Of a stretch of DNA of 40,819 nt, positions 1 to 7,289 are shown in pieces (position 1 is the stretch's first letter; every line of letters begins with the position of its first letter). A model generated the notes under the pieces. The model searched no databases. It was not told the DNA's origin and saw only the letters and a program-made list of their open reading frames with translations. The stretch comes from Anaerophaga thermohalophila DSM 12881 (GTDB taxonomy: Bacteria; Bacteroidota; Bacteroidia; Bacteroidales; Marinilabiliaceae): positions 1 to 40,819 of the forward strand of contig NZ_AEWI01000028.1 in the NCBI RefSeq assembly GCF_000191885.1, written 5' to 3'. The position numbers were made by a program, and so were the translations under genes.

Positions 1-60
1 TTGCATGCGAGTTCCATCCGACCTTAAAAATAAATTTTATACGGATGAATAAAATTGTTA
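1..60 (+). repeat. Dispersed ~60-bp repeat (family C) running into nfnA start
   Basis: The first bases, with core TTGCATGCGAGTTCCATCC followed by an AT-rich arm ending TATACGGATGAA, recur as the reverse complement near 7893-7955 and 36335-36373 and in the same orientation at 24240-24298. A decayed piece is visible near 2414-2448. The repeat runs directly into the nfnA start codon at 45, so it probably supplies the nfnA leader. No gene is encoded in it. Its function is unknown; a mobile or regulatory repeat is possible. Confidence 0.7.
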
Positions 61-872
61 GTAAAGAATTCTTCTCAGAAAATGTGGTTCGTCTTGAGAT
101 TGAAGCGCCACGCATAGCAAAAGCCCGTCGCGCCGGTCATTTTGTGATTGTGCGGGTTGATGAGAAAGGAGAACGTATACCCCTTACCATTTCATCGGCA
201 GATACCTCAAAAGGAACAATAACCCTGGTAGTTCAGCGTGTGGGCGTTACATCGGGCAAACTGGCTGAACTGGAAGTCGGAGATACCGTTGCCGATTTGG
301 TGGGCCCGCTGGGGCAGGCAACCGATGTGAAGAAGGTGGGTACTGTTTTGGCATGTGGTGGCGGTGTTGGGGTGGCACCCCTGTTACCCATTGTAGAGGC
401 CAACAAAAAGGCCGGCAACAAAGTGATTTCCATAATAGCTGCCCGCACCAGGGATTTAATTATACTTGAAGACCAGATTCGCGAATTTTCCGACGAAGTA
501 ATCGTGATGACCGATGATGGTTCGTATGGTGAAAAGGGACTGATCACTGAAGGAATGGAAAAAGTTATTGCCCGCGAAAAAATTGATGAGGCTGTCATTA
601 TTGGTCCTGCCATCATGATGAAATTCGCTTCAGAGGTTACGCGTAAACATCAGATACCCACTATTGCCAGTTTGAATACCATTATGGTGGATGGTACCGG
701 CATGTGCGGTGCCTGCCGGGTCACTGTTGACGGGAAAACCAGGTTTGTTTGCGTAGACGGCCCCGAATTTGACGCCCATAAAGTTGATTTTGATGAGATG
801 CTTATGCGTCTTAACGGATATAAAGATTTTGAGAAAGATGCCAACGAACGTTACCTCAAAGAGCATCAATAA
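45..872 (+). CDS. nfnA: NADH-dependent ferredoxin:NADP+ oxidoreductase, subunit A
   Basis: This is the small flavoprotein subunit of NfnAB, which couples NADPH to NADH and reduced ferredoxin by flavin-based electron bifurcation in the cytoplasm. The 275 residues fit the family. An N-terminal FAD-binding barrel is followed by an NAD-binding fold with the GGGVGVAPLLP loop near residues 105-115. Near the C-terminus GMCGACRVTVDGK and a later FVC carry cysteines for a [2Fe-2S] cluster. The next gene, nfnB, follows after 14 bases, the usual operon. A PyrK-type dihydroorotate dehydrogenase electron-transfer subunit is the main alternative, but the partner gene argues for Nfn. The start is the first ATG and matches the expected N-terminus, lying against a dispersed repeat. 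Confidence 0.93.
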   Translation: MNKIVSKEFFSENVVRLEIEAPRIAKARRAGHFVIVRVDEKGERIPLTISSADTSKGTITLVVQRVGVTSGKLAELEVGDTVADLVGPLGQATDVKKVGTVLACGGGVGVAPLLPIVEANKKAGNKVISIIAARTRDLIILEDQIREFSDEVIVMTDDGSYGEKGLITEGMEKVIAREKIDEAVIIGPAIMMKFASEVTRKHQIPTIASLNTIMVDGTGMCGACRVTVDGKTRFVCVDGPEFDAHKVDFDEMLMRLNGYKDFEKDANERYLKEHQ

Positions 873-886
873 ACCCTGAAGTTTTT

Positions 887-2374
887 ATGGATAAAAAAGA
901 TATACTGAAACAAGAGCGTAATGCCCCCTGGCGAAAAGAGCTTCTTAGAAAGATAAAAAACAAAGAACGCACGAATATCGAAAGGGTTAAAATGCCCGAG
1001 GCGGACCCGATGGAACGCAGCCGTTCTTTTATCGAAGTTAACAGGGGGCTTTCTGCTGAAGCCGCCATGATTGAGGCCAGCCGCTGTATCGATTGCGCCA
1101 ATCCAACCTGCATTGAGGGATGTCCCGTGGAAATTAATATACCAAAGTTTATTAAAAATATTGAACGGGGCGAATTTCTTGAAGCTGCGCACGTGCTTAA
1201 AGAAACCAGCTCGTTGCCTGCCGTATGCGGGAGGGTCTGTCCACAGGAGAAACAATGTGAAGCAAATTGTTTTTATACCCGGAAATTGAAAAAGCCGGCT
1301 GTTGCTATCGGTTACCTTGAACGGTTTGCAGCCGACTATGAAAGAGAAACAGGAAATATTTCCATCCCTGAACGGGCACCTTCTAAAAACAAGAAAATTG
1401 CATGCATTGGTTCCGGGCCTGCAGGATTATCATTTGCCGGTGAGATGGCTAAGCGCGGATATGATGTTACGGTGTTTGAAGCACTACATGAAATAGGCGG
1501 CGTCCTGAAATATGGCATTCCCGAATTCCGGCTTCCGAACAGCATTGTGGATGTGGAGATTAACAGTCTTAAAGAAATGGGAGTTAAGTTTGAAACCAAT
1601 TTTATCGTTGGTAAAACGGCAACCATTGACGATTTGAAGTCAGAGGGCTTCGAAGGCTTTTTTGTTGGTAGTGGTGCAGGTTTACCAAGATTTATGGGTA
1701 TTCCGGGCGAAAACCTTGTGGGCGTTCTGAGCTCTAACGAGTATCTTACGCGGGTTAACCTTATGGGTGCTAACAAAGAAGACACCGATACACCTATTCT
1801 GAAAGGGAAACGCGTAGCTGTTATTGGTGGCGGTAATACCGCTATGGATTCGGTACGTACTGCCCTCCGTCTTGGCGCCGAAAAGGCAATGATCATTTAC
1901 CGTCGTTCTGAACAGGAGATGCCTGCAAGAATTGAAGAGATTAAACATGCCAAAGAGGAGGGGGTTGAGTTCCTTACTTTACAGAACCCCATCGAATATA
2001 TTGGTGACGAAAAAGGATATGTTCGCCAGATAAGGGTTCAACGGATGCAACTGGGTGAACCCGATGCCAGCGGTCGTCGTCGGCCTGTACCCATCCCCGG
2101 TTCCGAATATCTGCTTGATGCAGATACAGTCGTGGTTAGTGTTGGTGTTTCGCCCAATCCCTTGATTCCCCAATCGTTGCCTGAACTGAAAACAACCGAC
2201 TGGCACACTTTGGTGGTGGATGAGGAAAATCTTCAGACATCGGTTCCGTTTATGTTTGCAGGAGGTGACATTGTTCGTGGCGGAGCTACGGTAATCCTTG
2301 CCATGGGTGACGGACGAAAAGCTGCCGAGGCCATGGACCGGCAATTATCGAAGCAGGTTGAGAATGCTGTATAG
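887..2374 (+). CDS. nfnB: NADH-dependent ferredoxin:NADP+ oxidoreductase, subunit B (GltD-like)
   Basis: This is the large subunit of NfnAB, related to the small chain of glutamate synthase. An N-terminal domain carries two cysteine groups for [4Fe-4S] clusters, CIDCANPTCIEGCP near residues 67-80 and CGRVCPQEKQCEANC near 110-125. A first dinucleotide fold follows (GSGPAGLSFAGEMA, about 173-186), then a second (VIGGGNTAMDSVRTA, about 313-327), and a GD motif near the C-terminus (FAGGDIVRGGATVI). The length of 495 matches the NADPH-binding bifurcating subunit. No large GltB subunit is nearby, and nfnA lies directly upstream, so a transhydrogenase role is preferred over glutamate synthase. Confidence 0.93.
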   Translation: MDKKDILKQERNAPWRKELLRKIKNKERTNIERVKMPEADPMERSRSFIEVNRGLSAEAAMIEASRCIDCANPTCIEGCPVEINIPKFIKNIERGEFLEAAHVLKETSSLPAVCGRVCPQEKQCEANCFYTRKLKKPAVAIGYLERFAADYERETGNISIPERAPSKNKKIACIGSGPAGLSFAGEMAKRGYDVTVFEALHEIGGVLKYGIPEFRLPNSIVDVEINSLKEMGVKFETNFIVGKTATIDDLKSEGFEGFFVGSGAGLPRFMGIPGENLVGVLSSNEYLTRVNLMGANKEDTDTPILKGKRVAVIGGGNTAMDSVRTALRLGAEKAMIIYRRSEQEMPARIEEIKHAKEEGVEFLTLQNPIEYIGDEKGYVRQIRVQRMQLGEPDASGRRRPVPIPGSEYLLDADTVVVSVGVSPNPLIPQSLPELKTTDWHTLVVDEENLQTSVPFMFAGGDIVRGGATVILAMGDGRKAAEAMDRQLSKQVENAV

Positions 2375-2446
2375 TGCTGAAAAAAGGTATGAAGCAAGTC
2401 CCGGTTATTCGGGACGAGTTCCATCAGATTTTAAAAAAAGAATTTA

Positions 2447-2587
2447 TGAGCCCGGCCTAAAAAGCATCTTTGTTGCCAAACTCGTTGCTGTTTTAAATTT
2501 TTGTAGCCTCATTAACAATAAGTTAACTCTGGTATACAATTTAAAACGCCTTGATTTTGACAAAAATATGCTTTTTATACCGCACTC
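2447..2587 (-). mobile_element. 141-bp palindromic element, family A, copy 1
   Basis: This is an inverted copy of the element at 7063-7203 and 32720-32860. The ends are GAGCCCGGCCTAAAAAGC on the left and a reverse-complemented GAGTGCGGTATAAAAAGC on the right. The interior holds the arms GTTTTAAATTTTTG and its complement around a GTTAAC-containing centre. It carries no gene. Flanking 7-mers (AATTTAT and CTTTTAT) agree at five of seven positions, compatible with an old target duplication. It lies 72 bases after nfnB. Confidence 0.75.
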
Positions 2588-2736
2588 TTTTATATTTTAC
2601 ATAATCTATAAACATAAGAGCCCTTCAGGCTCCGTATTCCTCAAACAAAAAGGCGGGACCCGGAAGTGAGTCATAAGTTTATAGAACAAAGTATATCAAG
2701 ATTCTACGAATCGTCTTACATTTTATATCTAAAAAT

Positions 2737-2877
2737 GAGTGTAGTATAAAAAGCCTTCAAACTGCTGATTTTTACCATTTTTACCCCTGACCCCTAAAGG
2801 GAACTGCTAAAAATCAGCAGTTTGAAAAAGTCCCCTTTAGGGGATTTTGGGGTCAAAAGGCTTTTTAGACTGCACTC
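2737..2877 (+). mobile_element. 141-bp palindromic element, family B, copy 1
   Basis: The ends resemble family A (GAGTGTAGTATAAAAAGCC and the complement of GAGTGCAGTCTAAAAAGCC), but the interior is unrelated. Inside, 2756-2774 is a perfect 19-base complement of 2808-2826, and 2791-2801 complements 2833-2843, so the two stems are interleaved. It is nearly identical to 8037-8177. It is non-coding. Together with copy A1 and short TCTAAAAA-type repeats at 2878-2925 it fills the 553-base gap between nfnB and the flavoprotein gene. Confidence 0.78.
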
Positions 2878-2927
2878 ATCTAAAAATCTAAAAATCTAAT
2901 GGTCTAAAAATCTAATGATCTATTAAT

Positions 2928-3917
2928 ATGAGTGATTTAAAAACCAAATATCTGGGGCTGGAGCTAAAAAATCCGTTGTTGGTCGGCAGCAGCGGGCTTA
3001 CCGGTTCGGCCAATTCTATCCTGAAGCTGGTTGATTACGGTGTTGGCGGCATAGTGCTCAAGTCCCTTTTCGAGGAAGAAATTATCCGCGAGCATGAGAA
3101 GAATATGAAGGAAAAAGTGGAACGTCTGGATAGTAATCTGGAGTTTCTCGATTATTTCGATTATCAGCTGAAAGAGGATAATTTCAGCCGTCAGCGAAAG
3201 TTAATCGATGAGATAAAAAGCCAAACCGATGTACCGTTGATAGCAAGTATTAATTGTTATTCGGTAGGCGAATGGTTTTCGTATGCCAAACTATTGCAGG
3301 ATGCCGGTGCCGATGCATTGGAACTGAACCTGTACCGCATACCTTCAAATATAAATGTTGAAGCTGCGGACATATTGAATGGTTACTATGAAATTGTTCG
3401 ACGTGTAAAGGAGCATGTTACTATTCCCGTTTCAGTAAAGATTAGTCCCTATTTTACCGATCTTGGAAATGTGGTTTCCAGGTTTGATATGCTCGGTGTT
3501 GATGGTGTTGTAATGTTCAACCGTTACTATTCGCCGGATTTTGATTTGGAGAACGACCGGATTATATCAGGGCCTGTTTACTCATCACAGTCAGATTATG
3601 CAAATGTACTTCGCTGGATTGCCATGTTGAAGGAACAGGTGACCTGTGATCTTGGTGCTTCGGGCGGTGTCCATTCGCCCGATACTATGTTTAAAATGCT
3701 TCTGGCTGGGGCCGACAGTGTACAGGTGGTCTCAGCCTTGTATAAGAACGGTGCTGCTTATGTGCGTGATCTTCTTTTTGGTGTTCAGTCGTGGATGGAG
3801 AAGAAGGGCCTTGATACCATTGAGGACATACGTAAACTGGGCAGATCCATGGTTCCAAATCATGGTGAAGTGTTTGAAAGGGTTCAGTTTATGAAGTACT
3901 TCGGAGATCATGGATAG
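2928..3917 (+). CDS. Dihydroorotate dehydrogenase-like flavoprotein
   Basis: A TIM-barrel FMN protein of the PyrD superfamily, 329 residues. The barrel strands LIASINC (104-110), LELN (131-134), VSVKIS (168-173) and the phosphate-binding GASGGVHSP...GADSVQVV near the C-terminus are recognisable. In true class 1 enzymes the LELN strand continues into SCPN, which carries the catalytic cysteine of class 1B. Here it reads LYRIP, so the usual base is absent and ordinary dihydroorotate oxidation is doubtful. Proteins of this subgroup are commonly annotated only as dihydroorotate dehydrogenase-like. It stands alone, between repeats and the ribosomal operon. The substrate is unknown. Confidence 0.82.
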   Translation: MSDLKTKYLGLELKNPLLVGSSGLTGSANSILKLVDYGVGGIVLKSLFEEEIIREHEKNMKEKVERLDSNLEFLDYFDYQLKEDNFSRQRKLIDEIKSQTDVPLIASINCYSVGEWFSYAKLLQDAGADALELNLYRIPSNINVEAADILNGYYEIVRRVKEHVTIPVSVKISPYFTDLGNVVSRFDMLGVDGVVMFNRYYSPDFDLENDRIISGPVYSSQSDYANVLRWIAMLKEQVTCDLGASGGVHSPDTMFKMLLAGADSVQVVSALYKNGAAYVRDLLFGVQSWMEKKGLDTIEDIRKLGRSMVPNHGEVFERVQFMKYFGDHG

Positions 3918-3970
3918 TGCATTACGGGTAGAAGGCAGCAACAACTATCACGAACAAAGCCTAAAACCGC

Positions 3971-4001
3971 TTGCCAGAATTGAAAAAATATACTACTTTT
4001 G
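3971..4001 (+). promoter_or_regulatory. Bacteroidota-type promoter for rpsF operon
   Basis: TTG at 3971-3973 and TACTTTTG at 3994-4001 are 20 bases apart, matching the Bacteroidota -33 TTG and -7 TAnnTTTG arrangement. The start of rpsF is 51 bases downstream. Confidence 0.65.
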
Positions 4002-4051
4002 CGGCGCATTAGCGTAAAGTATTAATGTTCAATTAAAATTAAACAGAGTTT

Positions 4052-4402
4052 ATGCAAAACCATTATGAAACCGTTTTCATTTTAACTCCCGTTTTGTCTG
4101 ATGCTCAGATGAAGGAAACGGTGGAGAAGTTCAGGAAAATGATCCTTGAACAGGGGGCAGAAATTGTGCATGAGGAGAACTGGGGTCTCCGAAAGCTGGC
4201 TTACCCCATCCAGAAAAAGTCAACCGGTTTTTACCAGTTGTTTGAGTTTAAAGCCGATCCCTCTTTTATTGAGACGCTGGAGGTGAACTATCGCCGCGAT
4301 GAGCGTGTGATCAGGTTCCTCACCTTTAAATTGGATAAGTATGCCATTGAATACAGCGAAAAGAGAAGAAGTAAAAAACAAAAAGAAGGAAAGGAGAATT
4401 AA
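4052..4402 (+). CDS. rpsF: 30S ribosomal protein S6
   Basis: S6 binds the central domain of 16S rRNA together with S18 in the small subunit. The N-terminus [17 protein letters not shown] and the [14 protein letters not shown] segment near residues 47-60 are typical. The basic, lysine-rich C-terminal tail ([14 protein letters not shown]) is common in this phylum. At 116 residues the length is normal. It is the first gene of rpsF-rpsR-rplI and has its own promoter-like site upstream. No ssb or priB gene lies between rpsF and rpsR, unlike in many other bacteria. Confidence 0.97.
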   Translation: MQNHYETVFILTPVLSDAQMKETVEKFRKMILEQGAEIVHEENWGLRKLAYPIQKKSTGFYQLFEFKADPSFIETLEVNYRRDERVIRFLTFKLDKYAIEYSEKRRSKKQKEGKEN

Positions 4403-4405
4403 ACC

Positions 4406-4675
4406 ATGGCACAAAATCAAAGCGAAATCAGATATCTGACTCCTCCGTCGGTTGAGATCAAAAAAAAGAAGTACTGCCGATTTAAAAGAAACGGCATCAA
4501 GTACGTGGATTATAAAGACCCCGAGTTCCTGAAAAAGTTTCTGAACGAACAGGGTAAAATTCTGCCACGGCGAATTACCGGTACTTCGCTTAAGTTCCAG
4601 AGAAAAGTTTCAACAGCAGTGAAGAGAGCACGCCATTTGGCTTTGCTGCCTTATGTAACCGATTTGATGAAATAA
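4406..4675 (+). CDS. rpsR: 30S ribosomal protein S18
   Basis: S18 forms the S6:S18 pair on the 30S platform. The 89 residues include the conserved [18 protein letters not shown] start of the fold and the C-terminal [20 protein letters not shown] and [10 protein letters not shown] stretches. It begins three bases after the rpsF stop, so the two are almost certainly co-translated. A purine-rich AAGGAGAA precedes the ATG, a rare recognisable ribosome binding site in this window. Confidence 0.97.
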   Translation: MAQNQSEIRYLTPPSVEIKKKKYCRFKRNGIKYVDYKDPEFLKKFLNEQGKILPRRITGTSLKFQRKVSTAVKRARHLALLPYVTDLMK

Positions 4676-4690
4676 ACCAAGGAGGACAAG

Positions 4691-5137
4691 ATGGAAGTAA
4701 TTTTAAAAGAAGATGTGGCCAATCTCGGCCATAAAAACGATATTGTGACGGTGCGTCCCGGATATGGCCGCAATTATCTTATTCCTCGCGGAATCGCCAT
4801 CCTGGCTACCGAATCGGCCAAAAAAGTGTTTGCTGAGAATAAAAAGCAACAGGCCCATAAGGAGGAAAAAATCCGTAACGAGGCGCTCGAACTGGCCAGG
4901 CAACTCGAAGGTAAAAAGGTCACCATCGGAGCCAAGACCAGTTCTACAGGGAAGATATTCGGTTCTGTGAATAACATTCAGATTGCCGAAGCCCTCGAGA
5001 AAGAAGGTTTTACCATTGAACGCAAAAACATCTCAATTGCTGATGATGCCGTTAAGGAAGTAGGAAACTACAAGGCAGAAATCAAACTGCACAGAGATGT
5101 TAAGGTGGAAATTGATTTTGAAGTGGTTTCAGAATAA
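4691..5137 (+). CDS. rplI: 50S ribosomal protein L9
   Basis: L9 is an elongated 50S protein near the base of the L1 stalk. The N-terminal domain has MEVILKEDVANLGHKNDIVTV followed by RPGYGRNYLIPRG. A long connecting helix comes next, and then the C-terminal domain (KIFGSVNNIQIAEAL, about residues 90-105). At 148 residues it is full length. AGGAGG at 4680-4685, five bases from the ATG, is a strong Shine-Dalgarno sequence, unusual for this genome. Last gene of the operon. Confidence 0.97.
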   Translation: MEVILKEDVANLGHKNDIVTVRPGYGRNYLIPRGIAILATESAKKVFAENKKQQAHKEEKIRNEALELARQLEGKKVTIGAKTSSTGKIFGSVNNIQIAEALEKEGFTIERKNISIADDAVKEVGNYKAEIKLHRDVKVEIDFEVVSE

Positions 5138-5692
5138 TCGACCACTCGTACATTATTAATTTACGATACGTTTTCAAACAACATGAGGATCTGATCTTTA
5201 ACCAGGGTCAGGTCTTTTTGTTTTATAAGATATGTCCCCTGGTGTCGGATAAAAGTAGCCCGCAGGCTGAAGTTTGACAGGCATAGGGCAGAAGTGATAA
5301 ATTTCAGGATAACAGGCAGTTTTATGTCATTCTGAGGAGATAACGACGAAGAATCTTTACAATGACACCAATGTCGGGGAAAGATCAATGAGGAAAGCAG
5401 GTTGAGGTTGAGGTTGAGAATTCACCACAGATGACACAGATTTGATTTGGATCATTGTTTAATAAACCAATGACCCGATGAGATTTTTCGCACAGCTCAG
5501 AATGACAGGATGGTCTCTCTTGTCATTCTGAGGAGGGAACGACGAAGAATCTCTACAATGACCAATGACCAATGACCAATGACTAATTAATCAATTAACC
5601 AACATATAATAATATTTAAATAAAATTGTAGGTCAAGGATTTTTAATATTTTTACATCCTTGCAGATGACAAACACTAAATAGAATTAAATC
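5138..5692. repeat. Repeat-filled intergenic region
   Basis: No gene is supported here. It holds a GCAGGCTGAAGTTTGACAGG-type repeat (5262-5294, also near 7787, 22015 and 22276) and two TGTCATTCTGAGGAG...ACGACGAAGAATCT repeats (5325-5366 and 5521-5561). A GAGGTTGAGGTTGAG tract with CACCACAGATGACAC (5401-5459) recurs in reverse at 16408-16460. Short ATGACCA triplications occur at 5558-5581. Confidence 0.75.
5626..5654 (+). promoter_or_regulatory. Possible mgsA promoter
   Basis: TTG at 5626-5628 is followed after 18 bases by TATTTTTA (5647-5654), one base off the TAnnTTTG consensus. It lies 38 bases before the mgsA start. Confidence 0.45.
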
Positions 5693-6085
5693 ATGAAATT
5701 AGCAGTTATAGCCCATGATGGGAAGAAGGCCGAAATGGTTTCCTTTTTGAATAAACATTACGATTTTCTTCATCAGGCAAATATTGATATTGTAGCTACC
5801 GGAACTACCGGTACTCATGCTCAGAATGCGGGCCTGAAAGTTCAGCGAATGTTGTCGGGCCCGCATGGCGGGGACGCTCAGATTGCTGCACAGGTGGCAG
5901 AAAAAAAAATTCATGCCGTATTTTTCTTTCGTGATCCATTGGATAAACATCCGCATGAGCCGGACATCAACATGTTGATGCGCATCTGCGATGTTCACAA
6001 TGTCCCGCTGGCAACCAACCCCGCTACGGCTGAAATGGTTCTGATGGGATTGGTTGGAAGAAGTCAGCAACCAAAGAAAAAGTAG
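5693..6085 (+). CDS. mgsA: Methylglyoxal synthase
   Basis: Converts dihydroxyacetone phosphate to methylglyoxal and phosphate, a cytoplasmic bypass that relieves sugar-phosphate stress. The 130-residue chain has the family landmarks: LAVIAHDGKK at the start, the phosphate-binding ATGTTGTHAQ near 35-44, and SGPHGGDAQI at 55-64 with Asp61 in the position of the catalytic aspartate. FFRDPLDKHPHEPDINML (78-95) includes the conserved histidines. It is monocistronic; the next gene is convergent. Confidence 0.95.
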   Translation: MKLAVIAHDGKKAEMVSFLNKHYDFLHQANIDIVATGTTGTHAQNAGLKVQRMLSGPHGGDAQIAAQVAEKKIHAVFFFRDPLDKHPHEPDINMLMRICDVHNVPLATNPATAEMVLMGLVGRSQQPKKK

Positions 6086-6117
6086 CGCGAGAGTCGTGTT
6101 ATATTGGGGTAATATAT

Positions 6118-6182
6118 ATGGCATGTGGCAGTCGGCACATGCAACGCCACGTGATGCATGGATTCTCCCGGAAAACATTTTT
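6118..6182 (-). pseudogene. Short fragment of nrfA (cytochrome c nitrite reductase)
   Basis: Read on the minus strand, this piece encodes KMFSGRIHASRGVACADCHMP followed by Y. That is the conserved neighbourhood of a CxxCH heme-binding site in NrfA, where the usual form is close to GIHARSGVACADCHMPY. Nothing on either side continues the homology: downstream it becomes LPQYNTT, and upstream it meets a Tn5-mosaic-end-like sequence at 6187-6205. At about 20 codons it cannot be functional. It is either a genomic scrap or a library/assembly artefact. Confidence 0.6.
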
Positions 6183-6186
6183 CTAT

Positions 6187-6205
6187 TTTGTCTCTTATAC
6201 ACAGC
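6187..6205 (-). other. Tn5/Nextera mosaic-end-like sequence
   Basis: On the minus strand this reads AGCTGTGTATAAGAGACAA, matching the 19-base Tn5 mosaic end at 17 positions; the two differences are at base 3 and the last base. It could be a natural end of an IS50-like IS4-family element, or residual tagmentation adaptor in the assembly. Its position next to an isolated nrfA fragment favours a junction of some kind. Confidence 0.55.
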
Positions 6206-6230
6206 TCCTGACTTCTGGTAAATCGTGCTA

Positions 6231-7022
6231 TTATTGAATTGTGAAAATCCCCAGTTGTTCTTTGTTTTGGTTCAATAAAACAAGGGTGTCCTGACTGAGT
6301 GTGTAGTGTTTGCAGTTGTTTAGCATATCCATAAATAATGTTTCTATTTCCATCGTTTCACTGCAAAACTTCTTGGTTGAACCAAGTAGTGAAAGCGTGA
6401 TCTTTCCTTCTTCAGGGATTTCATATTTCCCGAAAAAATTGTTGCATCCGGCAAATCCTGATATTTTCTTTTCTTCGGAAGAAAATTCCAGAAAGATTTT
6501 TTCTTTTTCGACAGTTTTAACCTTTTCGTCAGGAAGCATAATCAGTTCCTCTAATTGCCATATCCGGCCTGTTAACTGTCCTTGAATATTCTGAATTTGC
6601 TTTTCACTACTTTGCTTTCGATAGAGAATGTATTGATCATTCGGTTGTGATTTTATTTTATCTCCGTTCTGGTCAAGCAACATCAATCCCTCTTTATGGA
6701 TTAGAATATAAGTTTTGTTGTAATTATTGCTTTCCAAAAGGTATTTTCCATTTTTTTCCGTTTTGTATATATTTCCACTTTCCTCGATGGGAGAAATTCT
6801 TTTGTCGATATAGGTGCGCGACAAATGATAGGTTCCGTCGCTGTTGATAACAATGGTAGTTTCTATTCCGGGACAATCCAGACAAGGAAGGGTCCCTGAA
6901 TAAATACCTTCAGGAAAGTCTGTGTTTTTTTGCGAACTAACGGCACCTGAAGTTCTTTGAGAACATCCTGATAAAACAAGAATGAGTGAAACGGGTAAAA
7001 TAAGAATCATTTTGCTTTTCAT
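6231..7022 (-). CDS. NlpE/META-domain lipoprotein
   Basis: An exported lipoprotein of 263 residues. The start is the ATG at 7022, giving MKSKMILILPVSLILVLSGC with lipidated Cys20; a longer reading would begin inside a repeat element and spoil the signal. Residues 38-135 resemble the NlpE N-terminal domain, with the YSGTLPCLDCPGIET motif including the CxxC at 47-50. Residues 150-260 form a META (HslJ-like) domain with GRIWQLEEL and the hallmark FAGCNNFFGKY near 190-200. NlpE-type proteins are tied to envelope stress and copper in other bacteria; here the role is unproved. Transcribed towards mgsA. Confidence 0.85.
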   Translation of the reverse strand: MKSKMILILPVSLILVLSGCSQRTSGAVSSQKNTDFPEGIYSGTLPCLDCPGIETTIVINSDGTYHLSRTYIDKRISPIEESGNIYKTEKNGKYLLESNNYNKTYILIHKEGLMLLDQNGDKIKSQPNDQYILYRKQSSEKQIQNIQGQLTGRIWQLEELIMLPDEKVKTVEKEKIFLEFSSEEKKISGFAGCNNFFGKYEIPEEGKITLSLLGSTKKFCSETMEIETLFMDMLNNCKHYTLSQDTLVLLNQNKEQLGIFTIQ

Positions 7023-7062
7023 AAATATCTTGTATTTGAATGTTTTTACTTGTTTATTACAA

Positions 7063-7203
7063 GAGTGCAGTATAAAAAGCATATTTTTGTCAAAATCAAG
7101 GCGTTTTAAATTTTTGTACCGGAGTTAACTTGTTGTTAATGAGGATGCAAAAATTTAAAACAACAACGAGTTTGGCAACAAAGATGCTTTTTAGACTGGG
7201 CTC
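7063..7203 (+). mobile_element. 141-bp palindromic element, family A, copy 2, with target duplication
   Basis: The ends GAGTGCAGTATAAAAAGC and GCTTTTTAGACTGGGCTC match family A. TTACAAG occurs directly before (7057-7063) and directly after (7204-7210), a 7-bp direct repeat as left by transposition. The arms GTTTTAAATTTTTG and CAAAAATTTAAAAC are perfectly complementary, so the element can fold on itself. No protein is encoded. It lies just upstream of the NlpE/META lipoprotein gene and would form part of its 5' region. Confidence 0.8.
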
Positions 7204-7289
7204 TTACAAGAAATCAATACGCTGTTATATTTCACAATGAATTGCAATTCAATTGTTTGAGATTAAAGATATTTAAAATCCCGTATCTA

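Noticed and set aside
2298..2669. 123-codon frame overlapping the nfnB end
   Set aside because: It starts inside nfnB in another frame and runs through repeat element A1; no protein-like features.
5699..6202. Minus-strand 167-codon frame starting YKRQ
   Set aside because: Only the nrfA scrap at its start is meaningful; the rest is antisense to mgsA, which is certain.
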